Notes: generated from the sequence alone by a model not told the origin. A stretch of DNA of 64,000 nucleotides from Lytechinus pictus (GCF_037042905.1 NC_087258.1:4355001-4419000), one strand, 5' to 3'. Counted from the stretch's first letter, positions 38,430 through 53,400 are shown. Program-made: numbers and translations.

Positions 38430-41400
38430 CTAAAGTAAAACATAAAAATAAGTATTGGAAAGAAAATATATATTTAAATGGAAATGACATCATTAAAAAT
38501 AATTTGGTAGGGTTTTTTTAATTTTCTAATCACAATTATCAGCATCTATATTATATCAGTTATACGTAGTGTGAGGGCCTTTATGGGCCAACCTGGAAAC
38601 CTGGCATGAAAATGAATTCTCTCAAGAATCGGGCAAAAACTGAGCAAGTAGTTCGCTCCCCAACATTTTTCTCAACTAACTGCCATAACATAATGCGTTG
38701 TTTGCATATAGCAACATAGAACCCAACACGTTTAAAAAAATATAGTATATCCCGAGTGTCTGTGTGCGAAGTCTCGTGGGCATTGGGTGAATTAATGAGA
38801 AAGTAGTTCGTTCCATGCACCCGACGTACTGTCCATCCCTTTACGCTTGGTCAACATCTTTGTATTTTCCAGAATTCGAAATCTGTACTACCACAAGGCC
38901 CTATTATGATTTTTGTTTAAATTCAGATGGTGAAGTGATACCATTCGCATTTCTAATAATTGTTAATGTTTTTATAATCTTTCTCCTTTCATCAATACTC
39001 CTTTTCAGTCGTTTCTGTGTACTTTCCCAACTTCAAAGTTCTTACATAACTTAATTTATATTTATTTGAATGTTTTTTTATTTTTATTTTTTGCTTTCTT
39101 ATTTCTTTTTTATTCGACGCTTAAGGCCGTTTTCTGTAATAATTGCAGTTGTACATAATACAAACATCACCTGAGTTTCCGTAGTGTAGCGGTTATCACG
39201 TGAGTCTAACACACTCAAGGTCCCCGGTTCGAGCCCGGGCGGAAACACTTTTTCTACCTTACAACATCTATATCATATTTTTATTTATGCTTTTTATGAA
39301 ACTTCCCCTCGATAACTTCGAAAATTCTCTCCATTATTTTTTCTTCCGAACTATTACTATTTTCATATAACATCATCAAAGTTTTGTATTATTTTTTTAC
39401 GATCAAACTGTCAAAGAGAGATTTAAATAGAGAAATTTTGTTTCTTTTTATGTCAAAATCTATAAAAAAACGAAGAAGGGAAGTCATGTGGTGTTTTGTA
39501 TTTCAAATCTTTTATTAACTTGTTTCTTGAAAGGGAAATTTATTTTTTTTAACATGATAACCAATTACAAATCCAGCAAAGGTAAAGATAAATATCAGTT
39601 ATGTGGTTATAGTCCTTAGTCGAGTCGATATACACCATTTTAGCTCAACTGGTTTTGTAGTGTAGCGGTTATCATGTGAGTCTCACACACTCAAGGTCCC
39701 CGGTTCGAACCCAGGCGAAAACACTCTGGCCCGTATTCTGAAGTCAGGTTTAACTTAGACGATGGTCTAACTCTGTGCTAAAATCATGGGAAGCCAAAGA
39801 GTCAACATTTTTTGAAGTTGTATGTTTCTTATGTTTACTGTGCTCTTTCCTGATTCATCTATTTATACTTCCTAGACAGTATTAATGAATGATTTGATAG
39901 CCAAATAAGCTGAAAATGATATCTCTACTGTAAGTGATTTAAGTAACAATTGGCTATCCATACTTAAACCACAACTTTAAACCTGAGTTTAAGTTAAACC
40001 CGACTGCAGAATACGGGCCTTTGGTTTATATAATCTTCTAATAAAAAAGTAATAAACTTAACTTAAACAAAAAGTTAATTTCGTAAACATTGAATGATTA
40101 GATCTTTTATTGTGTAGACTAAAGCTCAGACTTTGAGAACTCTTTGATGTGTAATAGTGTTCTACGAAACAATTTCTTATTAATTTAATTTTTGTTGATT
40201 TTTTAAAGATGTTTTGTCTGATTTCGATGAAATTTTCAGTTTTCTGTTTGTTCTGATTTTTCTTGCCCTCTTTAAATCATATTATTTTCAGCCTGAAGTA
40301 CCACTTTATTTTGGGGAAGTGCATGTTACTTTTCACATATACTGTAAAGGCCTATTAATTGTGAATGTTTCTTTCTTTTCCCTTTCATTTCAACATACCC
40401 AAAGTCACATATTTGATCCTGTACGGAAAAAAAATCCTCTTATCATTTCAACTTTGGATATCAAATTTAATCTTAAAGTGGTTGCTGGGCAACAAATGCA
40501 ATTTATGATGTGAAATTATTATTGCAGACAAGCTTAAATTCCCCATTTATGAGAAATTTTTGTTTATTGTTTTTAACAGGATAAAGCTAAGTAAGACTAT
40601 GTCATAAAGGTCATCGGATTGATTTTAAGGATTGGGATTGCGTATTGCATAATCACCTGTCCTCATCCTTTAATTTCTCATCATTAGATATCTACTGACT
40701 TGTTGATGATGGGTAATTCATTGTTGATAATACTATATAAGAAAATAAACAACAACGGTAACAAGCAGTCAGTTTCCGTAGTGTAGCGGTTATCACTCAA
40801 GGTCCCCGGTTCGAGCCCGGGCGGAAACATATTTTTTCTCCAATCCTCTTGTTGTTTGTTTTGCAAAAAATTTGAATGATAATTATAAACATTTTTTCGC
40901 AGATTAAATGTTAAGAAATTCAGCTGTTTAAGGCCCGGTCATATTTTCATCATCATCAGTTTTAATCTTTTCAATCATCATAAAATAAAAATCTGTCTCG
41001 GTATGATTCATATCAATAAATTCAACTGATATAAAAAAAAAACTAAAAAAAAAAAACCAAGAACGTCTGCTAGATAGCTTCCGTAGTGTAGTGGTTACCA
41101 CGCTAGCTTCAGACATTCAAGGTTCCCGGTTCGAACCCAGGTGAAAAATCATTTTAATGTTTGGTTTCTTTTCTTGCGATTTGTTGATATTTTTTATAAA
41201 TACATACTTATTAAACCTATTCATAATATTGTTCATAAATACTTATGATTACTTTAGAGTTTCCATGATGTAGCTGTTACCATGGTTACCCATACTTCCT
41301 CTCAGTTTCTTTATCCGTTCTGTTGCAACTTCAACTTAGTTCTCCCTTGATCATGTTGATAATCTCATTTGGTAGAATCTCAAGACGGAATGATATATGA

Positions 41401-44400
41401 CAATGGTAACATTAGGCTTCTTTTTTCGTTTATATTTCATTTTGATTTTTTTTTTCATAAACTTTTTTATTCGATGCCTAAGGCCGTTTTCTGTTATAAT
41501 CGCAGTGTATATACATAACTCAAACATCACCTGAGTTTCCGTAGTGTAGCGGTTATCACGTGAGTCTAATACACTCAAGGTCCCCGGTTCGAGCCCGGGC
41601 GGAAACACTTTTATTTCTTGGTGCTGTACTTTTTCATTGTTGCAAATGTCAGTGGATTTTTCTTAATAAAGGATAAATGGCTTATATATATTTGTGATAA
41701 TTTCACCTATTTCACGCTTTGATTCCTGATTATACGTAATGAACGTCACATCCCCGTTATTTTCATTAAAAAAAATCTGATTTTACCCAAATCCAAGACT
41801 TATGAAGGGCAAAAATATCTTATTCGTTATTTGGTTGTATTTCTAGGTTGAGTGTATGCTTAACAGCAACTGGGTTTCCGTAGTGTAGCGGTTATCACGT
41901 GAGTTTTACACACTCAAGGTCCCCGGTTCGAGCCCGGGCGGAAACAAACAGTGAATCCTTTTTATTTCTTGGTTTCTTTTCGTGTGATGTTTTTTTTTTG
42001 ATAGATATTCTGACTTTATAAACCTGTTCATATACTACAATTGTTAAAGGGATGGTCCAGGCTGAAAATATTTTAATAAATAAAAATATATTTCAATAAA
42101 AATCTCAATAAATAGAGTAAAATTCACAAAGCAAGGTGCTGAAAATTTGATCAAAATCGGATAACAAATAACAGAGTTATTGAATTTTAATGATTTGCAT
42201 TATTTCGGTGAAACAGTTCTATGCATATCTTTATGAATATTCATTAGGTGGGCTTATGATGTCATATCCCCACTTGTTCTTTTGTATTTTATTATAAGAA
42301 ATTATGGTTATTCAAATTTTTTCTACCAAGAACTAAAACAATTGGATTGACAACTGACTAAGTGCATTAGTTATTTATTGCCGCAACTTATTTCATCATA
42401 ATGGATCATCAATTACACATGCATGAAAAGATGAAACATTTATGATTTCATGTAATAACATAAGAAAAAGGAAAGTGGGGATGTGACATCATCAACCCAC
42501 CTAATGAATGTTCATGACGATGTGCATATAACTGTTTTCACAAAGTATTGATAAAATTCAAAATTCAATAACTTCGTTATTTGTTATCCAATTTCGATGA
42601 AATTTTCAGCATTTTGCTCTGTGAATTTTACTCTATTTATTAAGATATAAATAATTTCAGCCCGGACCATCCCTTTAAGAAATAATCACAACTACTTCTG
42701 AGTTACCGTAGTGTGGCGTTTATCACGTGAGCCAAACACTCATGAAAACAAGTCCATGGTTCGAGCATGGTATGAAAAAAAAAAAAAAACTCTTGTCATT
42801 TCATAATGTTTTGTATATGGATTTTTATCTTTAGTTTGTTTTTTTGTGAAATAATTGATGATGCCAAATGATAGACCAGCTTCCAATATTTCAATATTGC
42901 TTTAAATATGACAGAGCTGTGTAAGATTAATAATACGAAGGTCATTCGGATTAATCTAAATAAATACAGTGTGTTTACTTTGATGACGTATTAAATAATA
43001 ATCCGTCTTCGTTAAATATCAACTGACTATAAGTTCATTCTTGAAAGTACTATATAAGAAAAGAACATATAACTGTACCTAGCGGTCAGTTTCCGTAGTG
43101 TAGCGGTTATCACGTGAGTCTAACACACTCAAGGTCCCCGGTTCGAGCCCGGGCGGAAACATATTTTTTTCTAAATTCTTATCTGTTTTGATGATGACAA
43201 ATTACTCCCACAACTGCGGCAATTCTCATAATAATTCATAAAACCCTTTCACACTATTTAAATGCAAAATCAATAATTCTAGCTAAAAATTAAAGAAGTT
43301 TTTATCATAATTTTCACGATTTCCGTGGCCAAATTTCGAGACGAAGATAAAGAATGTTATATTGTTTAATTCTATTCCTTCAACTATTTACTGCTTCTTA
43401 AAATACTTTACGAATGTGAATAAAAATAACACCATCTGAGTTTCCGTAGTGTAGTGGTTATCACGTGAGTCTCACACACTCAAGGTCCCCGGTTCGAGCC
43501 CGGGCGGAAACACTTTGGTTTATGTAATCTTTTGACACCCTTTTTTATGAAACTAAATACTCTCGACAGCTTTGACGATTCTAACGTTATTTTATTCAAT
43601 GAATTTCTAATAGTTTTGTAACAGATCAATATACTTTAATACTATTTATTCTAGAAGAAAATGAATATAATTTTTTTTCTTTTGTCTTCTTTTTTTTGAA
43701 AAATAATATTAAAAAAAACATTAAAAATTTTGCATTTAAATTATCTTATTCAGATGCTTCTTGGAAGGGATATTAAAAAAGCATAGTTAAAATCAAATCA
43801 TTAAGATCACAAATATATTTGGGTTCCTTATCTCAGTTTCCGTAGTGTAGCGGTTATCACGTGAGTTTTACACACTCAAGGTCCCCGGTTCGAGCCCGGG
43901 CGGAAACACTTAGGTCTATATAATCTTTCGACACCTTTTTTTTAAATGAAACTAAATACTCTCGACAGCTTTGACGATTCTAACGTTATTTGATTCAATG
44001 AAATTCTAATAGTTTTGTAACAGATCAATATACTTTATTACTATTTATTTTAAATCAAAATAAATAGGGCCTACTACTTTTTTCCTTCGTCTTCTTTTTG
44101 TGAAAAAATAAGAAACGAAGACACAAAAAAACCCAGTTGAGTTATGCATTTAAATCCCTTTATTCAGATGCTTCTTGAAAGGGATATTTAAAAAAAAGCA
44201 TAATTAAAAATCAAACCCAAATTTATTAAGATCATAAATGTATTTGGCTTCCTTTGTTGTTCTATTATATTAAGCACACTTGACATGTCTTATCTGAGTT
44301 TCCGTAGTGTAGTGGTTATCACGTGAGTTTTACACACTCAAGGTCCCCGGTTCGAGCCCGGGCGGAAACATATTTTGTCTACATTAATCTGTTTTATGAT

Positions 44401-47400
44401 GCAAAATTAATCCCACACCTGAGACAATTCTTCTGCATTCTTACTGTTTTTATGCAAAATCAGCATACTTGTCCAAGCTTAAATTAACTATTTATAATCT
44501 ACCGTATAAATAAAAGGGTTTGTCGTCATGGCCAAATTTCTACAAAAATAAAAATAAAAGTGTTGTGTTGTTCAATTTAATTCCTTCAAACAATTACTGC
44601 TACTGAAAATAGTTTAGGACTGTGAATCAATATGACATTATATGAGTTTCCGTAGTGTAGTGGTTATTACGTGAGTCTCACACACTCAAGGTCACCGGTC
44701 CGAATCCGGGCGGAAACACTTTGGGCTTTATGTTATCTTTTGACAACTTTTAATGAAAATCAATTACTCTCGACACCTTTGACGATTCTGAATTTTTCCA
44801 ATTTTTCCGCACCGGATCTATAAAACTCCGATACCATTTTTCTAAATCAAGAAGAAAAAAATCTTTCGACTTGTTTTGGGAAAAAAATGAGAAAAAAGAC
44901 AAAAACTACATTGCGTTGTGCATTTTACTTTTTAAAATCTATTTGCTTCTCGAAAGGGGAATAAAAAAGAAAATTATATCAAAATCTATGATTTGATCAA
45001 GATCACAAATATAGCTGATTTTTTTAATTGTTTCATAATACTCTTTCGTATCTTCTATTAAATAAAGTTTAGATATGCCATCTGAGTTTCCGTAGTGTAG
45101 CGGTTATCACGTGAGTCTAACACACTCAAGGTCCCCGGTTCGAGCCCGGGCGGAAACACTTTTTTATGTAATCTTTTGACACCTTTTACTGAAAATTAAT
45201 TACTCTCGACACTTTTGACGATTCTATATATATTTTATGTTTTGTGATGTAAAACTACTGTGACAATTCTCATAACAATTCATCCACTGTACCCATATTA
45301 AAATATACTCCAATTATTTTTCAAGCTTGAAAATATACAAGTTTTTATTGTTGTTCAATTTTGTAATAAAACAAATGTTTGTATTATTCAATTGAATTCC
45401 CTTAATCAATTTCTATTTTATCTCTGAAAAATTGCATTACCATCGCCGGTTCGAACTCGAGTGGATTTTTTTTTCAAACGACAAAGATTATGATGTGGAT
45501 TAAAATGTATATCTAAATCCATTTCGTCAACAGTGAATAATTTGATATTTTAATTTTTTAAGGTCAAAGTTTAAGAATTCCTTAATATATATAAAAGTGT
45601 ACTACGGAATCGTTTCTCCGAATGGCAAAGGATTTATCTGAATTGATAATTAGTTTTTTCTGTGATCATTAATTTTGATTTTTTTTATTTGATCATAATA
45701 TGACATAAACATTACACTATTACCAGTCACCAGTATTTTTATTTACCCTTTCTGCAACAAAAAATAATCAAGATTTAATTGCTATTGTCTAGTTGCGTTA
45801 TTACGCGGTCCAATGATTCGTGAGAAGAAAGTGGAGGTTCTGTATTTTGTTATATCATTTCAATGATTAAGGTGATATTTAAGCTCTTTTAATCAATAGT
45901 TTCCGTAGTGTAGCGGTTATCACGTGAGTTTTACACACTCAAGGTCCCCGGTTCGAACCCGGGCGGAAACACTTTTTTATGTTATCTGTTGGCACCTTTC
46001 TATGGAAATTAATTACTCTCGACACCTATGACGATTCTATTTTTCTATTATTTGTTTTGTGATGTAAAATTACTTACTGTGACAATTCTCATAATAATTC
46101 ATCCACTGTACCCATATTAATATATGTTTTTCTAAATTCTTATCTGTTTGATTATGACAAATTACTCCCACAACTGCGGCAATTCTCATAATAATTCATA
46201 AAACCCTTTCACACTATTTAAATGCAAAATCAATAATTCTAGCTAAAAAATTAAAGAAGTTTTTATCATAATTTTCACGATTTCCGTGGCCAAATTTCGA
46301 GACGAAGATAAAGAATGTTATATTGTTTAATTCTATTCCTTCAACTATTTACTGCTTCTTAAAATACTTTACGAATGTGAATCAAAATAACACCATCTGA
46401 GTTTCCGTAGTGTAGCGGTTATCACGTGAGTCTCACACACTCAAGGTCCCCGGTTCGAGCCCGGGCGGAAACACTTTGGTTTATGTAATCTTTTGACACC
46501 CTTTTTTATGAAACTAAATACTCTCGACAGCTTTGACGATTCTAACGTTATTTTATTCAATGAATTTCTAATAGTTTTGTAACAGATCAATATACTTTAA
46601 TACTATTTATTCTAGAAGAAAATGAATATTATTTTTTTTCTTTTGTCTTCTTTTTTTTGAAAAATAATATTAAAAAAAACATTAAAAATTTTGCATTTAA
46701 ATTCTCTTATTCAGATGCTTCTTGGAAGGGATATTAAAAAAGCATAGTTAAAATCAAATCATTAAGATCACAAATATATTTGGCTTCCTTATCTCAGTTT
46801 CCGTAGTGTAGCGGTTATCACGTGAGTTTTACACACTCAAGGTCCCCGGTTCGAGCCCGGGCGGAAACATTTTTCCACTTTCTTCATTAAGAATGTTCTG
46901 GTTTATATAATATTTTATCAAGTACTTTTTGACAAATTTTACAGATTAATAAATCAAACATATTTTCAGAACTTCATTTCGTCAACAGTGAATAATTAGA
47001 TATAAGTCAGCCCAAAGTTAAGGCATTAAATCTAAGTACTTTGTGGAATCGTTTCTGTGAATGTAGATGGATTTATGTTAATTCATAGGCCTTAATAGCT
47101 AGACGGTACATGTATTCTTCGTCATTATTTTCTTTTTTTAATTTCTGATCATTTCTGATGTTTATTACATAACCATTGATTATAAAGTTTCCAGACATGG
47201 CACATAGAATGTAAATTGTAATTTGAGCACTGCAAGAAAATATATAGTCAGTTCCGTTATGTAGCGGAAAAAACTTCTGATCCTACTTTCTGCGTTTTTT
47301 CTTTATCTTGAATTACTTTGGATATTAAAAAAAAAATCATCTCTCCGAGCTTTCAATATATTCACGCGAAATCTATTTAGGCCTACGTCGATTTTCATCA

Positions 47401-50400
47401 AACTTAACGTAAAGGGAGACATTTTCTTATTATTTCTTATTCATTATTATTCTTATTCTTCTTCTTGTTATCATTATCTAATCATTATTATTATTATCAT
47501 CATCATTATCATTATTGATGGTTTGTCTTAATAGTTTGAAGACAAAGGCATCAATGTATATCGCTGTGTGGTTAGAGCCCGTGTGGAATTTTTTTTTACA
47601 GTTATTTTTCCCCCAATCAACAATCATTAGAATGTAAATTGTAATTTATGCACTGCAAGAAAATATATGGTCAGTTCCGTTATGTAGCGGAAAGAACTTC
47701 TGATCTTACTTTCTGCATTCTTTTCTTTATTTTGAATTACTTTGGATATTAAAAAAAAAAAATCATCCCTCCGAGCTTTCAATATATTCACGCAAAATCT
47801 ATTTAGGCCTACGTCGATTTTCATCAAAATTAACGTAAAAGGAGCCCTTTTCTTATTATTTCTTATTCATTTTTATTCTTATTCTTCTTCTTGTTATCAT
47901 TATCATGATTATTATTATCATTATTATCATCATTATCATTAATGATGGTTTGTCATAATAGTTTGAAGACAAAGGCATCAATGTATATCGCTGTGCGGTT
48001 AGAGCCCGTGTGGATTTTTTTTGGCAGTTATTTTTCCGCCAATCAACAATCATTTTTCTTTTACTGCACGGCTCCATGAGAATGATGATGCAATGGTTCG
48101 TAAAAAGCAATTGTTTGTTCACTGATCTATTTTATCAATGCAAATAGTAAAGTGACATCTGCCTTCATGATCAACAGCTGTAACGGTAAATTAAGGCAGT
48201 TTCCGTAGTGTAGCGGTTATCACGTGAGTCTAACACACTCAAGGTCCCCGGTTCGAGCCCGGGCGGAAACATTTTTTTTCTACATTAATCTGATTTTATG
48301 ATGCAAAATTACTCCCACACCTGAGACAATTATTCTGCATTCTTACTGTTTTTATGCAAAATCAGCATATTTGTCCAAGCTTAAATTAACTATTTAAAAT
48401 CTACCTTAAAAATAAAAGATAACGAATGTTATATTGTTTTATTCTATTCCTTGAAACATTTACTGCTTCTTAAAATACTTTACAAACATGACGAATGTGA
48501 ATCAGTATAATACCATCTGAGTTTCCGTAGTGTAGTGGTAATCACGTGAGTCTCACACACTCAAGGTCCCCGGTTCGAGCCCGGGCGGAAACACTTAGGT
48601 CTATGTAATCTTTCGACACCTTTTTTTAATGAAACTAAATACTCTCGACAGCTTTGACGATTCTAACGTTATTTGATTCAATGAAATTCTAATAGTTTTG
48701 TAACAGATCAATATACTTTATTACTATTTATTTTAAATCAAGAAGAAAATAAATTCTACTTTTTTCCTTCGTCTTCTTTTTGTTAAAAAATAAGAAACGA
48801 AGACAAAAAAAAACAGTTGAGTTATGCTTTTAAATCCTTTTATTCAGATGCTTCTTGAAAGGGATATTTAAAAATAAAAAAACATAATTAAAAATCAAAC
48901 CCAAATTTATTAAGATCGTATATATATTTGGCTTCCTTTGTTGTTCTATTATATTAAGCACAATTGTCTTATCTGAGTTTCCGTAGTGTAGTGGTTATCA
49001 CGTGAGTTTTACACACTAAAGGTCCCCGGTTCGAGCCCGGGCGGAAACATTTGTCCACTCTTCATTAAGAATGTTTCGGTTTATATAATCTTTTATCAAG
49101 TACTTTTTGACAAATTTTACAGATTAATAAATCAAACATATATTCAGAGCTTCACTTCGCCCACAGTGAATAATTATAATCTGTATTATTTCAAAGCCCA
49201 AAGTTAAGTCATTGCTTTGTGGAATCGTTTCTGCGAATGGCGACGGATTTTTGTTAATATATATTTAGATAGACGGTACATAATTTCTGATCATCATATA
49301 TATTACATAATCGTTGATTATATTTTTGCCAGACATGGTACATAGGATACATAATTTGAGCACTGCAAGAAAATATACAACCATAGGACACCGTGGTCAC
49401 CTTCCGTTATGCAGCGAAAAGAACCCTTTTTTATCTTAACTTTCAGAGGTTTTTTTATCTTTATGTTGAATTACTTTGGATATTAAAAAAAAAAAATCAT
49501 CCCTCTGAGCTTTTCACGCAAAATCTATTTAGGCCTACGTCAATTTTCATCAAACTTAACGTGAAAGGATAATTTTTCCTGTTATTATCATTATTATGAT
49601 TATGATTATTGCGAGAATAAATACAGATCGAACATGAAATTGCCGTTTCTCAACTTTATTGCCTCTGGGGGATTTTACCAGAATCATTAAAACGACATTT
49701 ACAATATTTTAACAAGTACACAGTTTCTAAACAATATTCATCAAGCCACAATCAACCAGATTTTAAGGGGGAAACCGGGTCACGTGACCTCCCAGAAGGA
49801 AGGATCCCAGGACAGGTATTTCCTGGGGTGCGGATTCCCCTCTTTACATTTATCATCTATTCAATACAAGATTATCTCATGTGTGAAATAAAATTGGGGG
49901 AGAGGCTTCAAGACCAGAACGTGAATTCTTGGAAGGGGAACCTGCCGGAAGACATCCAGCCGGACTTCCAAACCAGGAGACTTTGGAAAGTTGGGTTCCC
50001 CTGTCCCGATTTTCTTGACATAATTAGTATACAGTGCCTCCCCCTGGTGTTGAAATTTGACCGATATAAGAAAAAATACTCAGTAATCAGGCCAAACACC
50101 AAAACAAGCCCATCCTACCAGCCAAAACAAGCCCATCCAACCAACCATAACAAGCCCGACCAACCAACCATAACAAGCCCATCCAACCATCCAACCATGT
50201 AAAGCCAATCTAACTAGCCAAACGAGTTCAAGTTCACCTTGTACATCATTACCACATACAAACATAAATCAATTATAAATGATATGATGCATAAACAATA
50301 ACAATACATATCAATTGTAATTACAAGTCAACTACGGACACAATTTCAATATTTGTACAATAGTATTATCAGCTTGGTTGAAACTGAGGGGATCTTTCTA

Positions 50401-53400
50401 AAGGATCTGCTGATAGAGCGTGGATCGCTATGATCATAACCAATCAACTAATCATAACAAGCCCAAACATCCAACCAATGTTAGCCCATCCAACCAAACA
50501 AAACAAGTTCCTTTTGAACTTCCATCATGTACATCACAAAAAATTACGGTACCAATCAATATGCATCAAATGCATTAACACAAATACACATCAATTATAA
50601 TTCCAAATCAACTGCAAATTATGAAAATTTGTGCAATTGTAGTCAACCAGAACAAGCCCAGCCAACCAACCATATAAAGCCACCAAACAAATTTCAGTTA
50701 ATCTTGTACATCATTACCAAATACAAACACAAATTAAATATGCATCATAGTGCGCATAAACAATTTGCAAATACATATAAATTGTAATTGCCGGTCCACT
50801 ACAGACAAAATTTTAAAATTTGTACAAAAGTATTAATAGCTTGGTTGGAAATGAGGGGATCCACTAAAATCAACTGAGACAATTCTTCTGCATTATTACT
50901 GTTTTTATGCAAAATCAGCATACTTGTCCAAGCTTAAATTAACTATTTAAAATCTACCGTAAAATAAAAGGGTTTGTCGTCATGGCTAAATTTCTACAAA
51001 AATAAAAATAAAAGTGTTGTGTTGTTCAATTTAATTCCTTAAAACAATTGCTGCTACTGAAAATAGTTTAGGACTGTGAATCAATATGACATTATATCAG
51101 TTTCCGTAGTGTAGTGGTTATCACGTGAGTCTCACACTCTCAAGGTCCCTGGTTCGAACCCTGGCGGAAACACTTTGGGCTTTATTTTATCCTTTATTCC
51201 TTTGACACCTTTTTGTGAAAATTTATTACTCTCGACACTTTTGACGTTTCTATTGTTCTTCTGAATTTCCATTTCTTTTCCGCACCGGATCTGTAAACTT
51301 CAATATCCTTATTCTAAATCAAGTAGAAGAAGAAATCTTTCGACTTGTTTAGGGAAAAAACTGAAAAAAACCCCAGAAAACTACATTGCGTTGTGCATTT
51401 TATAAAAAAAAATCTATTTGCTTCTTGAAAAGAGAATAAAAAAGAACATTATATCAAAATACATGAATTGATCAAGATCACAAATATAGCTGATTTTTTT
51501 TATTGTTTAATATTATACTCTTTCGTAACTTCTATTAAATAAAGTTCAAACATGCCATCTGAGTTTCCGTAGTGTAGTGGTTATCACGTGAGTCTAACAC
51601 ACTCAAGGTCCCCGGTTCGAACCCGGGCGGAAACACTTTTTTATGTTATCTGTTGGCACCTTTCTATGGAAATTAATTACTCTCGACACCTATGACGATT
51701 CTATTTTTCTATTATTTGTTTTGTGATGTAAAATTACTTACTGTGACAATTCTCATAATAATTCATCCACTGTACCCATATTAATATATACTTCAATTAT
51801 TTTTCAAGCTTGAAAATATATAAAAACTTTTTTGTTGTTCAATTTTGTAAAAAAAGTTTGTATTATTTAATACAATTCCTTTTATCAATTTCTATTAACT
51901 CTCAATAATTGCATTACCATCACCGGTTCGAACTCGAGTGGATTTTTTCCGCAAATGACAACGATTTTGATGTGGATTAAATATATATTTAAATCCATTT
52001 CGTCAACAGTGAATAATTTGATATTTTTATTTTTTAGGACAAAGTTTAAGAATTCCTCAATATATAATAGTGTTTTACGGAATCGTTTTTCCGAATGGCA
52101 ATGGATTTATCTGTATTGATACTTAGATTATTCCTGTGATCATTTTTTTTTATTTTTTTTTATTTGATCATAATATGACATAAACATTACACTATTACCA
52201 GTCACCAGTATTTTTATTTACTCTTTCTTCAACAAAAAATAATCAAGCTTTAATTGCTATTGTCTATTTGCGTTATTATGCGGTCCAATGATTCATGAAA
52301 AGAAAGTGGAGGTTCAGTATTTTATTATATCAATTCAATTATCAAGGTAATATATAAGCTCTTTTAATCAATAGTTTCCGTAGTGTAGCGGTTATCACGT
52401 GAGTTTTACACACTCAAGGTCCCCGGTTCGAGCCCGGGCGGGAACATATTTTATTTCTCCGCTACAACTTGTATCGCTTTCGTGTAGAAAAAAAGTACTC
52501 TCGACAAGTTCGACAATTCTCAATATAATTTTTACATTATGTGCGCCTATATTCATGCATTTTCTATACCTATTTTATATAATGCAAAAAGACTTTGGCG
52601 GATATTGTAAATATAGTCTTATGTTGGTTGCTGTACAACAAATGAGAATGATGTTATGAATTAATACCAGTTCCACATGCCCATGTCACCGTCAATACAA
52701 ACTTTCAATTTCTATTTTGATAGGATAAGATTAATGATGCCAAGATAAAGAGGTTTATCTAAATGATTGTTTATTTAGAAGGCGTATTAATTAGCCCAAT
52801 AAAAATCTACTTTTTATCCGTTAATTTCTGATCAATGTAACAAAAGCATTTTGATGAAACTTATATTCTTGAAATCGATATAAAAATAGGACTGCATACT
52901 GTTAGTAAGTTCCGTCGTGTGATTCTAACGTTCACCGGTTCGAGCCTGGGCGAAAACAATGTGACTGTTTCTTCCTTAATGTTCTTTTCTCGAAATTCCA
53001 ATAAAATATAATAAAATTTTGAATGTTTGTAATAATGGTAGTACGGCAATGTATGTTGTCGTCGACGCAATGAAACAGAACGAAGGGAAAGAAATATATC
53101 TCAAGATATACAAGATATATCTCGAAATATATGAAGATAAGGAAAACAATAATAATCGGAAATTATTCAAAACAGATCAATTAAATTAGAGATGTATAAG
53201 CAATGTGTCCTTATTCTATCATTATATTGTATCACTTACAACTAATGTTCTTTTCTGAATTCCCCAAAACGGCCCGGTTACCACATGTTCACGCATTATG
53301 AAGATTCATTTGTTCCTCTATAAAATATAGCCTTATTGTACATTTTGAAGTGCAATCAATAAAGATCTTGCCCAGCATGATGTGCATTAGATTTTCTTTG

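Larger units (their letters stand above)
43170..43908. repeat. segmental duplication block A, copy 1
   Basis: A 739-base block holding a CAC and a TAC gene, repeated at 46131-46869 with the same length and nearly identical spacers, e.g. 'ACAACTGCGGCAATTCTCAT' and 'TTCCGTGGCCAAATTTCGAG' in both. Confidence 0.9.
46131..46869. repeat. segmental duplication block A, copy 2
   Basis: Second copy of 43170-43908 with both tRNA genes in the same order. The match stops right after the second tRNA, where flanks diverge (ACTTAGG against ATTTTTCC), so one edge of the duplication coincides with a tRNA 3' end. Confidence 0.9.

Noticed and set aside
41351-41608. Open frame on the minus strand reading MFPPGLEPGTLSVLDSRDNR
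   Set aside because: It is the reverse translation of a tRNA-Val gene. The same peptide appears at 53289-53543 and 40684-40866 for the same reason. Such peptides are annotation artefacts.
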